NCBI GenBank assembly: GCA_026120035.1
Contig: JALRME010000021.1
Location: forward strand, 434,001-498,000
Length of the DNA stretch: 64,000 bases
Direction of reading: 5' to 3'
From: Coleophoma eucalyptorum
Taxonomy: Eukaryota > Ascomycota > Leotiomycetes > Helotiales > Dermateaceae
Notes under the pieces: model-generated
The model's input: the letters and a program-made list of their open reading frames with translations, nothing else
What the model was told of the DNA's origin: nothing
Databases searched by the model: none
Position numbers and translations under genes: made by a program
Part shown: positions 43,460 to 54,509 of the stretch, piece by piece
How the letters are laid out: the number at the start of each line of letters is the position of its first letter
Position numbering within the stretch: position 1 is the first letter of the stretch

Positions 43460-44431
43460 TGTGGACAGTTCGTGTGCGGAGAATTCGGTTGGGGATTGCA
43501 GCCCGGTGGGATGTTATAAGAATGGGGAGTTTGCGATGGACTGGATTCGATTTGGATTGATGTGGATGGATTTTGGACTTGTAAATAGAAGTTGTCAGAT
43601 TGGTTTTTTCCCTCTCTCGTCGGATTCTGTTGGTTTAAAAAACAAACAGCTGAGCTTGCTCGCGGCACGGGGCAGACCCCTCGCGATGATGGATGAGGTC
43701 ATTCGCTTAGCTCGCTGGCTCGTTTACCTGCCTCTTTCAGTACCTTCACTCCTTTCGCTTCCTGATCACAATCTCTGGTTATAACAAAGATTCGTGTGGA
43801 CATAGAGGAGGCATACTCAAACTATAAATGATCCATTCTCAAAAAGAGGGGTCTCTCGCAAGGATATTATACCCGCTATTTCAAGTTGCACTACTGGTCT
43901 CTACGGCTACTGTATTTGACGTGAGACCAGGGTTATGACTAGTGCGGGGTAGCTTCCTGGGGTCGCTTATTTTCCCAGGATTGAATTTCATTTTGTTTCC
44001 TTTGTCTTCAACAACTCAACGTACCGTCTTCTGGTGTCAATACCCCAAGCCTCTGGGGCCGCGACCACCACACAACATTTCAGAAGCAGATTTTTCTATA
44101 CTAAGAGCCGAAGCTTCTTAGAACGTGCTCGGGCGACAATTTCTTAAATACAACAGCAAATGATTGATTGATTGGATTTTCTTCGATACTCAAACAATGC
44201 AGCCCATTTCCAACTCGAAAGACAAAGAGCAAGCTCGCCAGATTTCAACGGGCACTAAGCCACAGCAACAATGTGAATACAACAGCAGGCACCTCGCTAT
44301 GCATCTGGGTATGGCAAAGGAAATGATTATCGACAGGTAGAAGTGTATAACGCGGCCGGCCGTTTTCAACAAAGGCTTCCATAATGCATCAGGACATTTT
44401 CGTGAACAGCACAGTTCAAACCCATAATTCA
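43460..44431. other. Intergenic, no gene recognised
   Basis: About 970 bases upstream of the small protein gene and downstream of the Tos4-like gene. A frame from 43446 to 43784 on the plus strand is the mirror of the promoter side of the small gene and lacks motifs. No RNA gene or repeat seen. Confidence 0.45.
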
Positions 44432-46031
44432 TCACGGGGTTCGCGGTCGTTTCCAGTAGTATTGCTATGGCAGTGTCAGATTGTGAGGTGTTTTGGACAT
44501 TGAGAAGCTTTACCTTGTGCTGCTTACGGCAGTTTCTCAAACTTGGCTTCCTCAAGCCATCAACAACGGCAGCTCTTCGTTGTTCATCTTGGTCTTCATC
44601 AGGAACATAATAGTACTCGCTTTCTAATTGCTTCCCCGCAGCATCCTTACCCTCACGGTGGATCTCTCCAATGCACCGAGCAGCGTTGAGCATCTTACGC
44701 AACTCATGCTTCGTTAAGCCCCTGTTCTCATGGTGCGTTGAACTAACCCCCTTCAAGTCGGCCGGTAAGTTGTTCATGATCACTGATAGTGGTGTTGATG
44801 ATAGACGCGAGAACGCAAGTTGATTGACGACGTGATTAACTATCGGAACGGCGTCTGCTTCATTAGTGGAGTCAGAGCTAGATCTCGAGAGTGCTGGTCG
44901 GTGGCGTGTGGCTTTAGGTGATGGTGAGCCTGCTGTGAACGATGCCATGTGGGAGGTGAGATTAGCGCCAAAAGGACCGAAGGAATGGACTAGAGGATCG
45001 TTTTCCTCGTCTGGATCCTCCTCTTCAGGATCACTGAGCTCGCTCGACTGACTAGCGCTGAAATCAAATGGGCTCGACACAACTTGCGGACACGAGGATG
45101 GGATATCCTCTTCCTTAACACTTGACGCTGGTTCTTCCTCCGAGTGATCATCTTCATAGACCTGGACGAAAGTATCTTCTCCTCCATTGGTAATCAGGCC
45201 AGACAAGTCAGTTGAAGTGGTCGCAACTCCAGCTGGGGTTGGCGATACTGGGGATCGGATATGATTATCACGACGTGAAGGGCTAGAATGGATGAGTTGT
45301 CCACGAGAGTAGCGAGCAGTAAGCCTACCACCAGGAGAACTCTCCTCATCCCATGACTCTTCAGCCAAGGCAGCTATTGAATGTTTCCGCTCGTTGTTTG
45401 GCCAAGCAAGCAGTACGCGAGCATCCTGAACATCCAGCATGATCTCTGCATTCTCCGTCTCTGATGTAAAGCTGTCACCCTTAGACAGTTCCCATGTCCT
45501 ACCCTGGCAGTGAAGCTTCGCACCATTCCAGCCACGGCATATGATCTCCACTTTGTTCGGTTCAAGAGGAACTGTTGCAGCAATGTATCGAGCTTTGATG
45601 TGCACTCGAGATATGAGTCGATTGGCAGACAACTGATAGTGTGACGAGTTACTGGATCTACCCATCAAAAGTTCTGAGCCATCTTCGGGTAGTACGACTG
45701 AGGGCACGGCCGAAAGTGGTGCTCTTTCCGAGACAGAAGAGTGGGTACGATGAATAACTGGTCGTCTACGATTGCTCTGAATCTGAACTCGAGGAGGAGA
45801 GGACGAAAGAATACCGGTGGTTGAAGTCGGAATTGGCGTAGGATACTTCTGGTATGCTGGCTCGCGTTCAGAAGGGGGGGAGTATGCTCGTCGTTTTGAC
45901 GGGCGAAATCCTGGTGAGGAAGACAATGGCTCGAAGGCCGGCAGTAAAGACGGTGCTGGTCGTTTGGCGCCAGATGCTGTAGATGGTAATGCTGGCAAAG
46001 CGTTCATCTTGCTAGGAGAAGAATCCATCAT
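44432..46031 (-). CDS. FHA-domain protein, Tos4/Plm2-like
   Basis: Nuclear forkhead-associated (phosphothreonine-binding) protein. Yeast Tos4 and Plm2 are G1/S-expressed chromatin proteins in the checkpoint response, so a similar role is likely. Exons 46031-44514 and 44464-44432 give 516 residues; the tiny last exon encodes only QYYWKRPRTP. The FHA domain spans about residues 110-215: ELLMGRSSNSSHYQLS, then NRLISRVHIKARY. A Ser/Pro-rich leader and an acidic middle (LSDPEEEDPDEENDP) flank it. The conserved C-terminus has LTKHELRKMLNAARCIGEIHR and GLRKPSLRNCRKQHK. The plain frame runs past the intron donor to a stop at 44190, which would give a wrong tail. Four ACGCG cores lie upstream, fitting MBF/SBF control. 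Confidence 0.87.
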
Positions 46032-47225
46032 GGTAGATTTCAAACACAGATCTGGGAGTAAAGGCTTTCCTCAAGAGGCCTACCACAAATCGCGTACCTA
46101 GAGACGCGCTCGCTGAAGCCGCGTTCAGTAATTGATATGTGCGATACCAATTCTTGCAGGAAAGGTTATAAGAAAGAAGAATTCATGAGTACGACAAGGT
46201 AGAGAAGAGGAAGGATCCCAGAGAATAAATTTGGGATTTGAACGGCCACGAGAACGGTCTCAAGAGTCGAAGTGGTCGAGCAGATGAAATAGCTAGCGCG
46301 ACCTTCGCGAACGCGCAGGAGAGAGGCGCGCTAGTGTCAAATAAGGCTACGCTGTGCTGCACAAATTAAGCGACTGAGCATAAATTGGACCGCGAGCAGA
46401 GTTGCAGCTTGTAGATACATTGAAGTGTGCTAGTAATTGAAGGGATTAGATTATCAGTTGGTACTTTGAGCATATCCAAAACCTTAACCCAGTTGTAAAT
46501 TTCACTTCTTTTGTCTGCCCATTTAACGCCGTTTAACGTTTTCCGAAAGTGTTCATAATTCATCACGTCCTGCCCAACACGGTATCCTCGCTCGGTTGTG
46601 ATGAAATAGAACAATCGCCAACCCAACGCGCTCCACGTCCACGTCCAGCCTCTCCGATTTTCATAACGCTAAGGCAGTATCATCACGTAGAAAGTACGCG
46701 CCGCTGAGACAAACCCGGTCTCGTCCAGAGCACCGGACTGGCTTCTTCGGCTTCTTAAATCCTGTTTTGCGCACGTATCGTGGAAAACTCTTTCAATGTC
46801 CTTGCTCGTGTGACAAAGCCTCTGCTCTGCGTACATGAGCACTAAGTGCCCATTAACAATCATCCCCAGCGGTGTGACTTCATGGGATTAATCCACATTC
46901 CCCCACTGTAGGACTATGATGTGAATTTAAGTTGGTTAAATTGGTCTGTGATCGAAACGCGACCAGGAATCCGGATTCATTTCGCCGGGGTAGATTATAT
47001 CCAAGTCGAAAGGGAGTAGGGGTCAAAATGCCCAGTCATGTGACCTATATTCTGATTCCCTTTCGGTAAATAGTTATTCCGTGATAGTCAAATGCGAAAA
47101 TTGATAAGAGAAAAAAGTTGTAGTACAAGACTGAACCCGCACAGCACCTTCACAATTCGTAAAGCGTCTGTCCAATTTGTCGCGCAAGCCATTTCTTTGG
47201 TCTTCAAAACATCACACATTCCAAG
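46032..47225. promoter_or_regulatory. Divergent promoter region, Tos4-like / L1-domain gene
   Basis: About 1.2 kb between divergent genes. Next to the Tos4-like gene there are four ACGCG cores (46091-46095, 46104-46108, 46120-46124, 46311-46315, on either strand), the heart of the Mlu I cell-cycle box. A minus-strand frame from 46863 to 46366 is broken by one TAG and has no recognisable domain. The L1-domain gene leader follows. Confidence 0.5.
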
Positions 47226-48457
47226 ATGGCACCGACATCAAAAGCTTTGACGACAAAGGTGGAGAGTGGATCCCCATACCAACTCAATGGCGAGCAGGTG
47301 CGCAAACCAGAAACGTCGTTCAGATCTTTAGACTAACAGTACTGTAGGTCCTTAAAGCATCTGGTGCTTTGCTAAAGCACATGAAGATTGCCGAAAAGGA
47401 AAAGGCTGGATCTGCTGTCAAGAAGAGTTTGGTCGATGACGATGAGGAAGAATCCAGCTTGAACGAAACTCCGGTGTGGCTCACCTTGACCACAAAGAAG
47501 CACATCACCGACGCAAAGCGATTGAAGCCAGCAAAGATTGCTCTTCCTCATCCTATCAACACCTCCGAGACTTCTACCATTTGCCTTATCACCGCCGATC
47601 CTCAGCGCACCTACAAAGATATTGTAGCATCTCCCGCCTTCCCCACCGAGCTCTCCTCTCGAATCACTCGTGTAGTTGGCATTGAGAAGATCAAGTCAAA
47701 GTACAACCAATACGAGGCACAACGTCAATTACTTGCAGAGAACGATATTTTCCTGGCTGACGATCGTATTATTACCCTCTTGCCCAAGGCTCTTGGAAAG
47801 ACTTTCTACAAGACGACCGCAAAGCGACCAATTCCAGTCTCCCTCCAAGCAGATGCTCCAAGAACAGATGGAAAGAGGATAGCTCGTGCAAAGGGAGAGG
47901 GTGCTCCAAAGGCAAAGGAGCCAAAGGCTATGGCTGCTGAGATCCAGAAGGCTCTGAACTGCGCACTTGTTCACTTGAGCCCTTCCACCAACACTTCCGT
48001 CAGAGTCGGCCTCGCTGGAATGAAGCCTGAACAAATTGCCGAAAACGTGGAGGCTGTCAGCAAGGCTTTGATTGAGAAGCACGTTCCAAAACAATGGAGA
48101 GGAGTTCGAGGACTTCACATCAAGGGCCCAGAATCTGCTGCTTTGCCAATCTGGTTGGCTGACGAACTCTGGACCGACGAGACAGATGTGCTCGAAGATG
48201 GAGGAGAGGAGGTCAAGAGACTTGAAGCACAGAACGCTAATGTTGGCAAGAAGAGAAAGGCTATTGAGGAGGCCCCACAGACTGTCAAGGAAGACTTGGC
48301 TAAGAAGGCCAAGGTTGAGAGCAACGATGATAAGCTTGATGCGGAGATTGCAGCACGAAAGGAGAAGTTGAAGCAGCAGAAGGCTGAGGCTGCTAAGGAC
48401 GGGGAAGCAGAGGTTCCAAAGGCTTCGAAAAAGAAGAGCAAGAAGGTCGGTGCCTAA
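47226..48457 (+). CDS. Ribosomal L1-domain ribosome-biogenesis protein (Cic1/Utp30-like)
   Basis: Nucleolar assembly factor with a ribosomal protein L1-like RNA-binding domain. Exons 47226-47297 and 47348-48457 give 393 residues. The L1 domain runs from about residue 60 to 300: TPVWLTLTTKKHI, ALPHPI, ICLITADPQRTYKDIV, FLADDRIITLLPKALGK, FYKTTAKRPIPV and, near its end, VRVGLAGMKPEQIAENV. The C-terminus is a Lys/Glu/Ala-rich coil ending in KKKSKKVGA, a typical nucleolar tail. Length and tail favour Cic1/Nsa3 (66S pre-ribosome, with an additional proteasome link in yeast) over the shorter Utp30, but I cannot separate these paralogues with certainty. Confidence 0.88.
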
Positions 48458-48698
48458 TTTTGTCATATTACCGTTTGGCGTTCGTGGCGTATCTGTGGGC
48501 ATAGGGTAAAATTCTGTAGGAGAATATTATTGTTGTGCTACTTGCCATGCTGATTTTACACGCTGAATCCCTACTTGAATTGCCCTAATGACTTGCCTTG
48601 GGGGAGTACGTCTAGAGCTATGTTACTCGAATATGGCTTGCCAGCAACGGGACATCACAATTACTGAAACATCCCGAGCCCATTAAAATATAGCATCC

Positions 48699-48953
48699 CT
48701 AAGATTTCTCGAATCCAGTGAGCGAGCCCAATCCGGGATCAGCGATCTCAGAGAGGATAGTTCTAGCTTCATCACCTGTCTTTGCAACGGCTGTTACAGT
48801 AAGCTATGACTGTCGAAGCTCAGGTGGTCCAGGTGTTAGAATAAACAACAGTTCACTAAGTAAGCACACAGCCTGCTCCGCTTCTTCGCCCAGGAGAGGT
48901 GTGTGAGTGTGTAGCAATGTAATCGATCCCAGATAGTCTAGTAGTTGTCGCCA
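48699..48953 (-). CDS. 3' exons of a small unrecognised gene
   Basis: A coding pattern missed by simple frame search. The last exon 48790-48699 encodes TVAKTGDEARTILSEIADPG followed by LGSLTGFEKS and a stop. It joins through a 66-base GT-AG intron (48856-48791, with GCTTAC before TAACAG) to an upstream frame reading PLLGEEAEQAVCLL. Without splicing, the same frame meets a TAG at 48806-48804. The upstream exon is open only to 48953, so further exons must lie towards 49260; I could not place them or the start codon. The peptide has balanced, protein-like composition, but I do not recognise the family. The gene lies tail-to-tail with the L1-domain gene. Confidence 0.45.
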
Positions 48954-49575
48954 TCAGATTCGTAGTCTGTGGGGACAATCAAGTACGTCATCGGTGGGTA
49001 ACAGCTGCTATCGAAACATGAAGATATAAAGCCTTCCATGTTCTCAGAAGTACGGAGAAGCTGAACCCTGCATAAATTTAGCATGTGACGATCTACCTTA
49101 TTGAGGCAACGGGGAAAACGTACGATGACGACTTGCTTTAGCTACGACGAAAGGTGGCTTGAACCAAGAAACTGGAAGAAGGGCGCCCTTTAAGGCGCAT
49201 GGATATTCTCTTTCCTGTTGTGACCTCCTTCCTCATTCTCCAGATCTCCTGAAACTCTGTTTGGAATTTTCAATTCGCAGATTCTTGATCGTTTTCTGAA
49301 TTAATTTAAATCGTAAGTACGGCAATCATCGTCGCCAGCCGAGAGTTAGCAAGCAAACAAGCTGGACAGGTTCGCTAAAACGTCACAGCATCTGTTCCCA
49401 GCCACGCCCACATTGAGCTACCTCATTCGTTGCGCGAACTCGCTTTCCTGCACACAAGCTGCTGCAACCTCCATACACTGTCATATACTCCCAAGACAAC
49501 ATCTTACGACTGCAGTTGCTTTAGCTTTTCCTCAACCTCCCCACGAGTAACCAGCATCCCTCGACCTTGTATACA
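48954..49575. other. Probable 5' part of the small minus-strand gene plus Pom33 promoter
   Basis: About 620 bases. The half next to 48954 has several intron-like signals on the minus strand (for example GTACGT around 49120 and CCCCACAG near 48970) and probably carries the first exons of the unrecognised gene. The half next to 49576 should be the Pom33 promoter and leader. Nothing more can be stated. Confidence 0.35.
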
Positions 49576-50721
49576 ATGGCGCCTCCACCTTCAGCGTCGC
49601 TGCCTCTAAAAGAGCGCTGTCTGGCCCTGGCCCAGACCCTCCAATGTAAGTAAACGTGTTCTTGCTTATGTAGCTGCATGATCTGACGATACCTCCACAG
49701 TCGCTTGGTTTGTTGGGTACGTTCTGTTTCTTCTCCAATCCATATGGCCCTCTGCGTCATATCCTGCACCCGGTAGAGCTTGGGCGATGTCTGCTACGTT
49801 GCGAAATGCATCCTAGTTCAAGCTCTAGCTTCCCCGCAGCTCACCGTACATCGCAAGTTTGAGACTTCCTGAACTGACTGGTTCGCAACAGACATTTGAC
49901 TCTCCTCCTCTGCCTTTCGCGATATGGTCTCTCTTACATTACCTTCAACTACTACTCAAGATGGGCCCAATTCTCTTACCGCACAGCCTTTGTCTCAGCG
50001 GCTGTTACTTACGGTATTGTAGTATACAAGGCTTTCCGCGCACGCGCTAGAGCTGGTAGCAGAGCTCAGGGTGGTGCTATTGCGCTTGCCGCCGACGAGA
50101 ATGTTCAATATTTGGGTGAGTGTTCTTATCAAGATACTTTTATAAAGATACAAATGCTTATTCTAGGCAGCAATGGCTTTGGTCTGGCTCTTCTCTCCCC
50201 AGTTTCCTCTCGCCCTTCTTCCATTCGGCGTTTACTCCATCTTCCATGTTGCGACCTACACTCGCACAAACCTCATCCCCACTTTCCAACCTCCTCAGCA
50301 GGTTGCTCCAGCCAGTGGTGCTTCGCCATCTGCCAAGCCAACATACAAGCCAAACGCCATTGCCGATACCATTGGCAGGTTCGTTAAGGAGTACTATGAT
50401 GCATCCATGGGTTTGGTTGCCATTCTTGAGATTCTTCTCTGGGGTAGAATTTTCCTTTCCGCTATTGCATTCCAAAAGGGATCTTGGATTTTGATCGCTA
50501 TCTACACTGCTTTCCTCCGCGCTCGTTACGCCCAGAGCACCTTCGTTCAGGGCCAATTTAAGCAATTGGAGGCTAGAATCGATGCCCTTGTTGGCGGTCA
50601 GTCCACTCCTCCAGCGGCTCGCCAGGTCTGGGACGGGGTCAAGGGTGGGGCTAGACAATTCCACGATGCTACTGATGTCGGAAAGTACGTCAACGGTGCT
50701 CCTCAAAAGAAGACCTCTTAG
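49576..50721 (+). CDS. pom33: Pom33/Per33/TMEM33-family ER and nuclear-pore membrane protein
   Basis: Membrane protein of the ER and nuclear envelope; yeast Pom33 helps distribute nuclear pore complexes. Exons 49576-49645, 49701-49716, 49892-50115 and 50171-50721 give 286 residues. The second exon is only 16 bases (FAWFVG region). The start ERCLALAQTLQFAWFVGHLT and the segment RYGLSYITFNYYSRWAQFSYR are hallmarks. Hydrophobic segments follow at AFVSAAVTYGIVVYKAF, MALVWLFSPQFPLALLPFGVYSIFHV and LVAILEILLWGRIFLSAIAF. The C-terminus is amphipathic and soluble, ending in NGAPQKKTS; in yeast such a helix binds membrane. The last intron ends at 50170 (GGCAG), required by frame; the earlier CTAG acceptor would shift it. 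Confidence 0.9.
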
Positions 50722-52064
50722 ATTCTGTCAGTCTCTTAGGAGTGATGGAGCGGCAGTATTCTCCCTGGAAGTGTTGGTGAGCACGGAAGGACAATGGAAT
50801 TAGGTGTAGACGGATATAGGCCCAATTGGTGGAAGAAATGGGCGAGAAGTGGATTGTGAAGAGCGAGAACGTTTTTAACGTTCATGGCGAGTTTGATTGA
50901 TGATGAGGCTTTTCGGAATACATCATTGCAAGCAATCTGCTTTTCTTTGTCCCTCCAGGGATTTTGGTTGGCTGGTCGTTAGGAGTGGATTTTGACTTTA
51001 TTTTCTATTCTGGTAGCTTTCTTTTTATGCTACTAGAGATCTTTATATTGTTCATACATCCTCTCGGTTCTTTGCCAAGATGGGTGTGTTTGTGGAGAAT
51101 GAAGCGAATATTTTAAGATTATTGTTCGGCTTGGAAATCAAAGATCGTGAGCTCTGCTTCTCAAGTGAGTTCTCAACGAGTGCATATTTCTAAGAGCCGA
51201 ATATCTTTAAGAAAGAACGTGTGCTCGTTATCCTCGTTATTGGGGTCAATGAGGTCCGCTTTTGGTTCCTGTGTCCAACTTGTCTAATTGTCGCTTCTGG
51301 CCGATCTATTCCCTCAGCTCCCATTTTATACATGATGCTTAGTTTTTGTTATATTCCTACTTGCTTACTCACCTCCAGCCACCAGATCCCATAATGCTAC
51401 CTGTATTGTGCCAATACTTGACATTCATTTCTCTGTTGCGTCCCTAATTTCTGAAGCATGTTGCACTGAGTTAGGATCTTCGACCTTCCATTCCTTCTTA
51501 CCTTAGCTTCTACAATCCCTGCCATATTATATGCATATTCCTGGAGAAGATCTCTGAGATTCTCATGAACGAGCCATGGTATCAGTGTGGTGAGCATTAT
51601 ATACATTATCTCACCCATAGCAAGCACAGACAGGACACTGTAGCTTTCATAGTCACAAGCTTTGCTCTCCCATATCTTTACTTCCGCACTTCACTTCCGT
51701 CATTCAACTTTCTTCGGCGATTTGGCAACACCTCCAAAACATATTACAATTTCAACTTCGGAACAGCAATTACGTTTATGCCATGGCTGTGAACTTGATC
51801 TAAGGGCATGGAGGCACCGGTTTCCTCCCAACGGTTAGTAATTCCATCATCCCTGTTTCTTCTCTGTCTATGTCTAATAATATTTACCAGCTTAATGCAA
51901 TCTGAAATGCTCGAGATCAGCTGCCTAGATTCCTCACGAACTCCAATCATTCTACGCATCCCATCCATCCTCGCATGAATCACCTCCAAGCGCTTCAAAG
52001 AGGTGGTGCACATCGAGCACAAGTACTTCAAGCACAACCTCTTCAGCATAATTCGAGAAGCTTG
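50722..52064. other. Intergenic, no intact gene recognised
   Basis: About 1.3 kb after Pom33. The first few hundred bases are its 3' region. Short plus-strand frames around 51565-51900 (for example LRAWRHRFPPN) may be worn parts of the BTB gene that follows, but are too short to support. Confidence 0.35.
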
Positions 52065-52490
52065 TAACGCATGATTATCACAGCTTGTTCGTCTCCTTTG
52101 TCGAGTGGCTCTACGCTTCATCCGTGCCCAGACCATGTCTGGCTCAACACCTAGAACTCTGGCACCTCGGCGACCTTCTTGAAGCCCCCGCATTCCAAAA
52201 TACTATTCTGATTAACTTCACCATAGCAGAGAAACCCAAGACACGCTCTAGGACCCAGGTGGCGGTAGTTTCCCTGTAAGGCCCTTGAGAACTTCACTTC
52301 TTGTCAAGTTCTGCATAGTGTTCTGGAACAAGCGCTGGTTATGACACCGAGATATGTGGGCGATGGGGAGGGAGAGGAAGCTTTTTTTGTTGACAAGCAG
52401 TTACTGAGGTTTCTTGTTGATTGTCTAGCAGTTGTGGGGTTTGGTCATCCCCATTATAAGCAGGTGATTCGAGGCGGAGACTTTTAGCTG
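52065..52490 (+). pseudogene. Decayed BTB/POZ-domain gene
   Basis: A frame around 52065-52279 encodes SLFVSFVEWLYASS and LELWHLGDLLEAPAFQNTI, the second half of a fungal BTB/POZ domain. It ends in a stop. In another frame, 52300-52490 continues with protein-like sequence (VLEQALVMTPRYVGDGEGEE; LLRFLVDCLAVVGFG) that would be the usual region after the domain. The two parts are one frameshift apart, and the N-terminal half of the domain is interrupted by stops (near 52020-52065). Further coding-like pieces follow at 52530-52636 (LPWSEDGIEAYLVDEEM) and 52617-53050. No splice pattern that rejoins them was found, so decay is the simpler reading. Confidence 0.5.
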
Positions 52491-54509
52491 AACGTATGAC
52501 CGCTACAGCGAATGCGATGCTGATGACACTGAATGATTTGCTTCTTCCTTGGTCTGAGGATGGGATCGAAGCTTATCTTGTTGATGAGGAAATGAAGGCT
52601 AACGAGACGAGTATGAATGATTCAGGGAACAGATAAAGAGACAGAAACAGAGTCTACACCACAGTCGAACCAAGAGCAAGATTACAAAACTGGAGATGTT
52701 CCCGAGAGCGACAACACGGATGCAGAGACGATTGAAAATCTAGACAGCCATCTCGATAAGTCGTACAATGACGAGGAAGGAGATATTCTGCTCGTTACAA
52801 ATCTAGAGTCGACTACAAGGCAAAGAGTTTTCTGTCACGCGATAATATCCCCTTCGAGGGCCATATGAAAGCATTTCTTTTGGACGATTTTCAACTATTT
52901 CTACACCTTACAAGTATTGCAGATATAAACCAAAGGGTATTCATAATCTCAGCCGGTTTTACAACTCTGGAACCTCAACTGTGCGGTAGAGGCTTGAGAA
53001 TTACACCACCCAGCACCCAGAAGCACGAGACATGTTTGAAGCTTGCTTAGACCAATTACCTGAGTATTCTAAATATATCACGAAAGAGATTAGATCTTCA
53101 TATTTAGAGAGTGATTGAGATTGCGATTGGTATTTGAAGTCAATCTCACCTATAACCCTGCTTTATAGATCTTCTCCATTTCCACCCAATATCTATCTAT
53201 CCCCACAGCTCGCAAGCTTTCAATTTCCACGCATAAAGTCCCTAGTGAACACAAGATACAATATGTTATGCCAGCTTCCGTATCCATCCTATGTAATTTT
53301 CTCTCTGGCATCTACTTTTTCAATAGGCAGATTCTTAATGTCTATCCATTTACCTACCTAAAACGGAAGGATATGTATGGTAAGCGATGGAATTCAGCCA
53401 TAGGGGAAACTAGGAAGGATGACATTACAAATATTAACCGAGCATACTCATTCCCTGGCTTCAGTAAGGACTCGACTGATGAATGGATACACCATAATGT
53501 AACTTACGAGAACTCCTACGGCCTCTACTAAAACGTAAAGTGGACAGTATAAAATTGCCGTTGAGTGTCTTCCTTGAGACGATTCTCAGCTTGGTAACAA
53601 CGTTGAAGTTAGGAAATGAGAGCTTGCACAACTAACTTGAACCTTATGGGATGAACTCGTAGATATATAGTATCTACGTCGCAGGCGAGGTGCTGCATGC
53701 ATGCATGTGTGCATATCTCATCCTGTGACGCAAGTGATTCGTGGGTGTAGATCACCTATGCAGCACCCATCCTAGGCGGCTTGGAACCACGGGTTGTGTA
53801 TGACTGCTTCAAAAGAGTGGCTTTTACTGCCAGGCTACTTTTATACCATCGGAATAGTATGTATCAACCTGCTTCTCCTCATGGCGTCAGGTAGGCATGG
53901 TTTATAAACGCGGTAACCAACTTAGTGGCGTGACAATGTAAACTTTTATGAGATCTGGTCAGTGAGAGCTCCTTTTCGGTAAGAGTCGTCCGCAATAACT
54001 GCCTGGTGATGTCTAGGGTCAGCCATGTAAAGATAAAACATATCTTTATTTTGTTGTACGACGCGCCGCCTTTGCATGGCTCATGAAGTAAACCTTGCTC
54101 TAAAATAACCAATCTTACTTCAATATCAAACCTGCAATAAATGTCACATAATGCTGCAAAAGTTTGCAGTGGAAAAGTAAAATATCCATATTCTATAACC
54201 AGAGTGGAGGGGGTACATCTACTCGATAATGGGAAAAGAAGAAAAAGGAAAATCCCGATCAGTTGACCAGTCGACGCACTATAATCCTACCTGCAAAGCA
54301 GATTTGGAAAGCCCAAATGCGAACTCCTTAAAATCGCTTGCTGCTAACCAGACCATATTACACCGATACCATGAACCTTTCAAACTCCAGCAAAAATCCA
54401 AACACGCGGTTCTGATCTCCTATCTCACTCATGTGCACAGTTAAATGGCAGCCACCCTCTCCGATATTCACATTCTCATCTCTTTCTATCTTCACCCACT
54501 CCAACTATC
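52491..54509. other. Intergenic, worn coding fragments at the start
   Basis: About 2 kb. Up to about 53050 there are acidic, protein-like fragments in shifting frames that may belong to the decayed BTB gene. Beyond that I see only AT-rich sequence, a CATGCATGCATG palindrome at 53696-53707, and the 3' region of the repeat protein at 54510. Confidence 0.35.

Noticed and set aside
44190..44513. Long read-through tail of the FHA protein with a hydrophobic C-terminus
   Set aside because: The intron 44513-44465 leads to QYYWKRPRTP and a stop, which fits the family ending; the longer tail is intron and 3' region.
48804..48806. Premature TAG in the frame of the small minus-strand gene
   Set aside because: A 66-base GT-AG intron with a good branch site removes it and joins two coding stretches in phase, so it lies in an intron.
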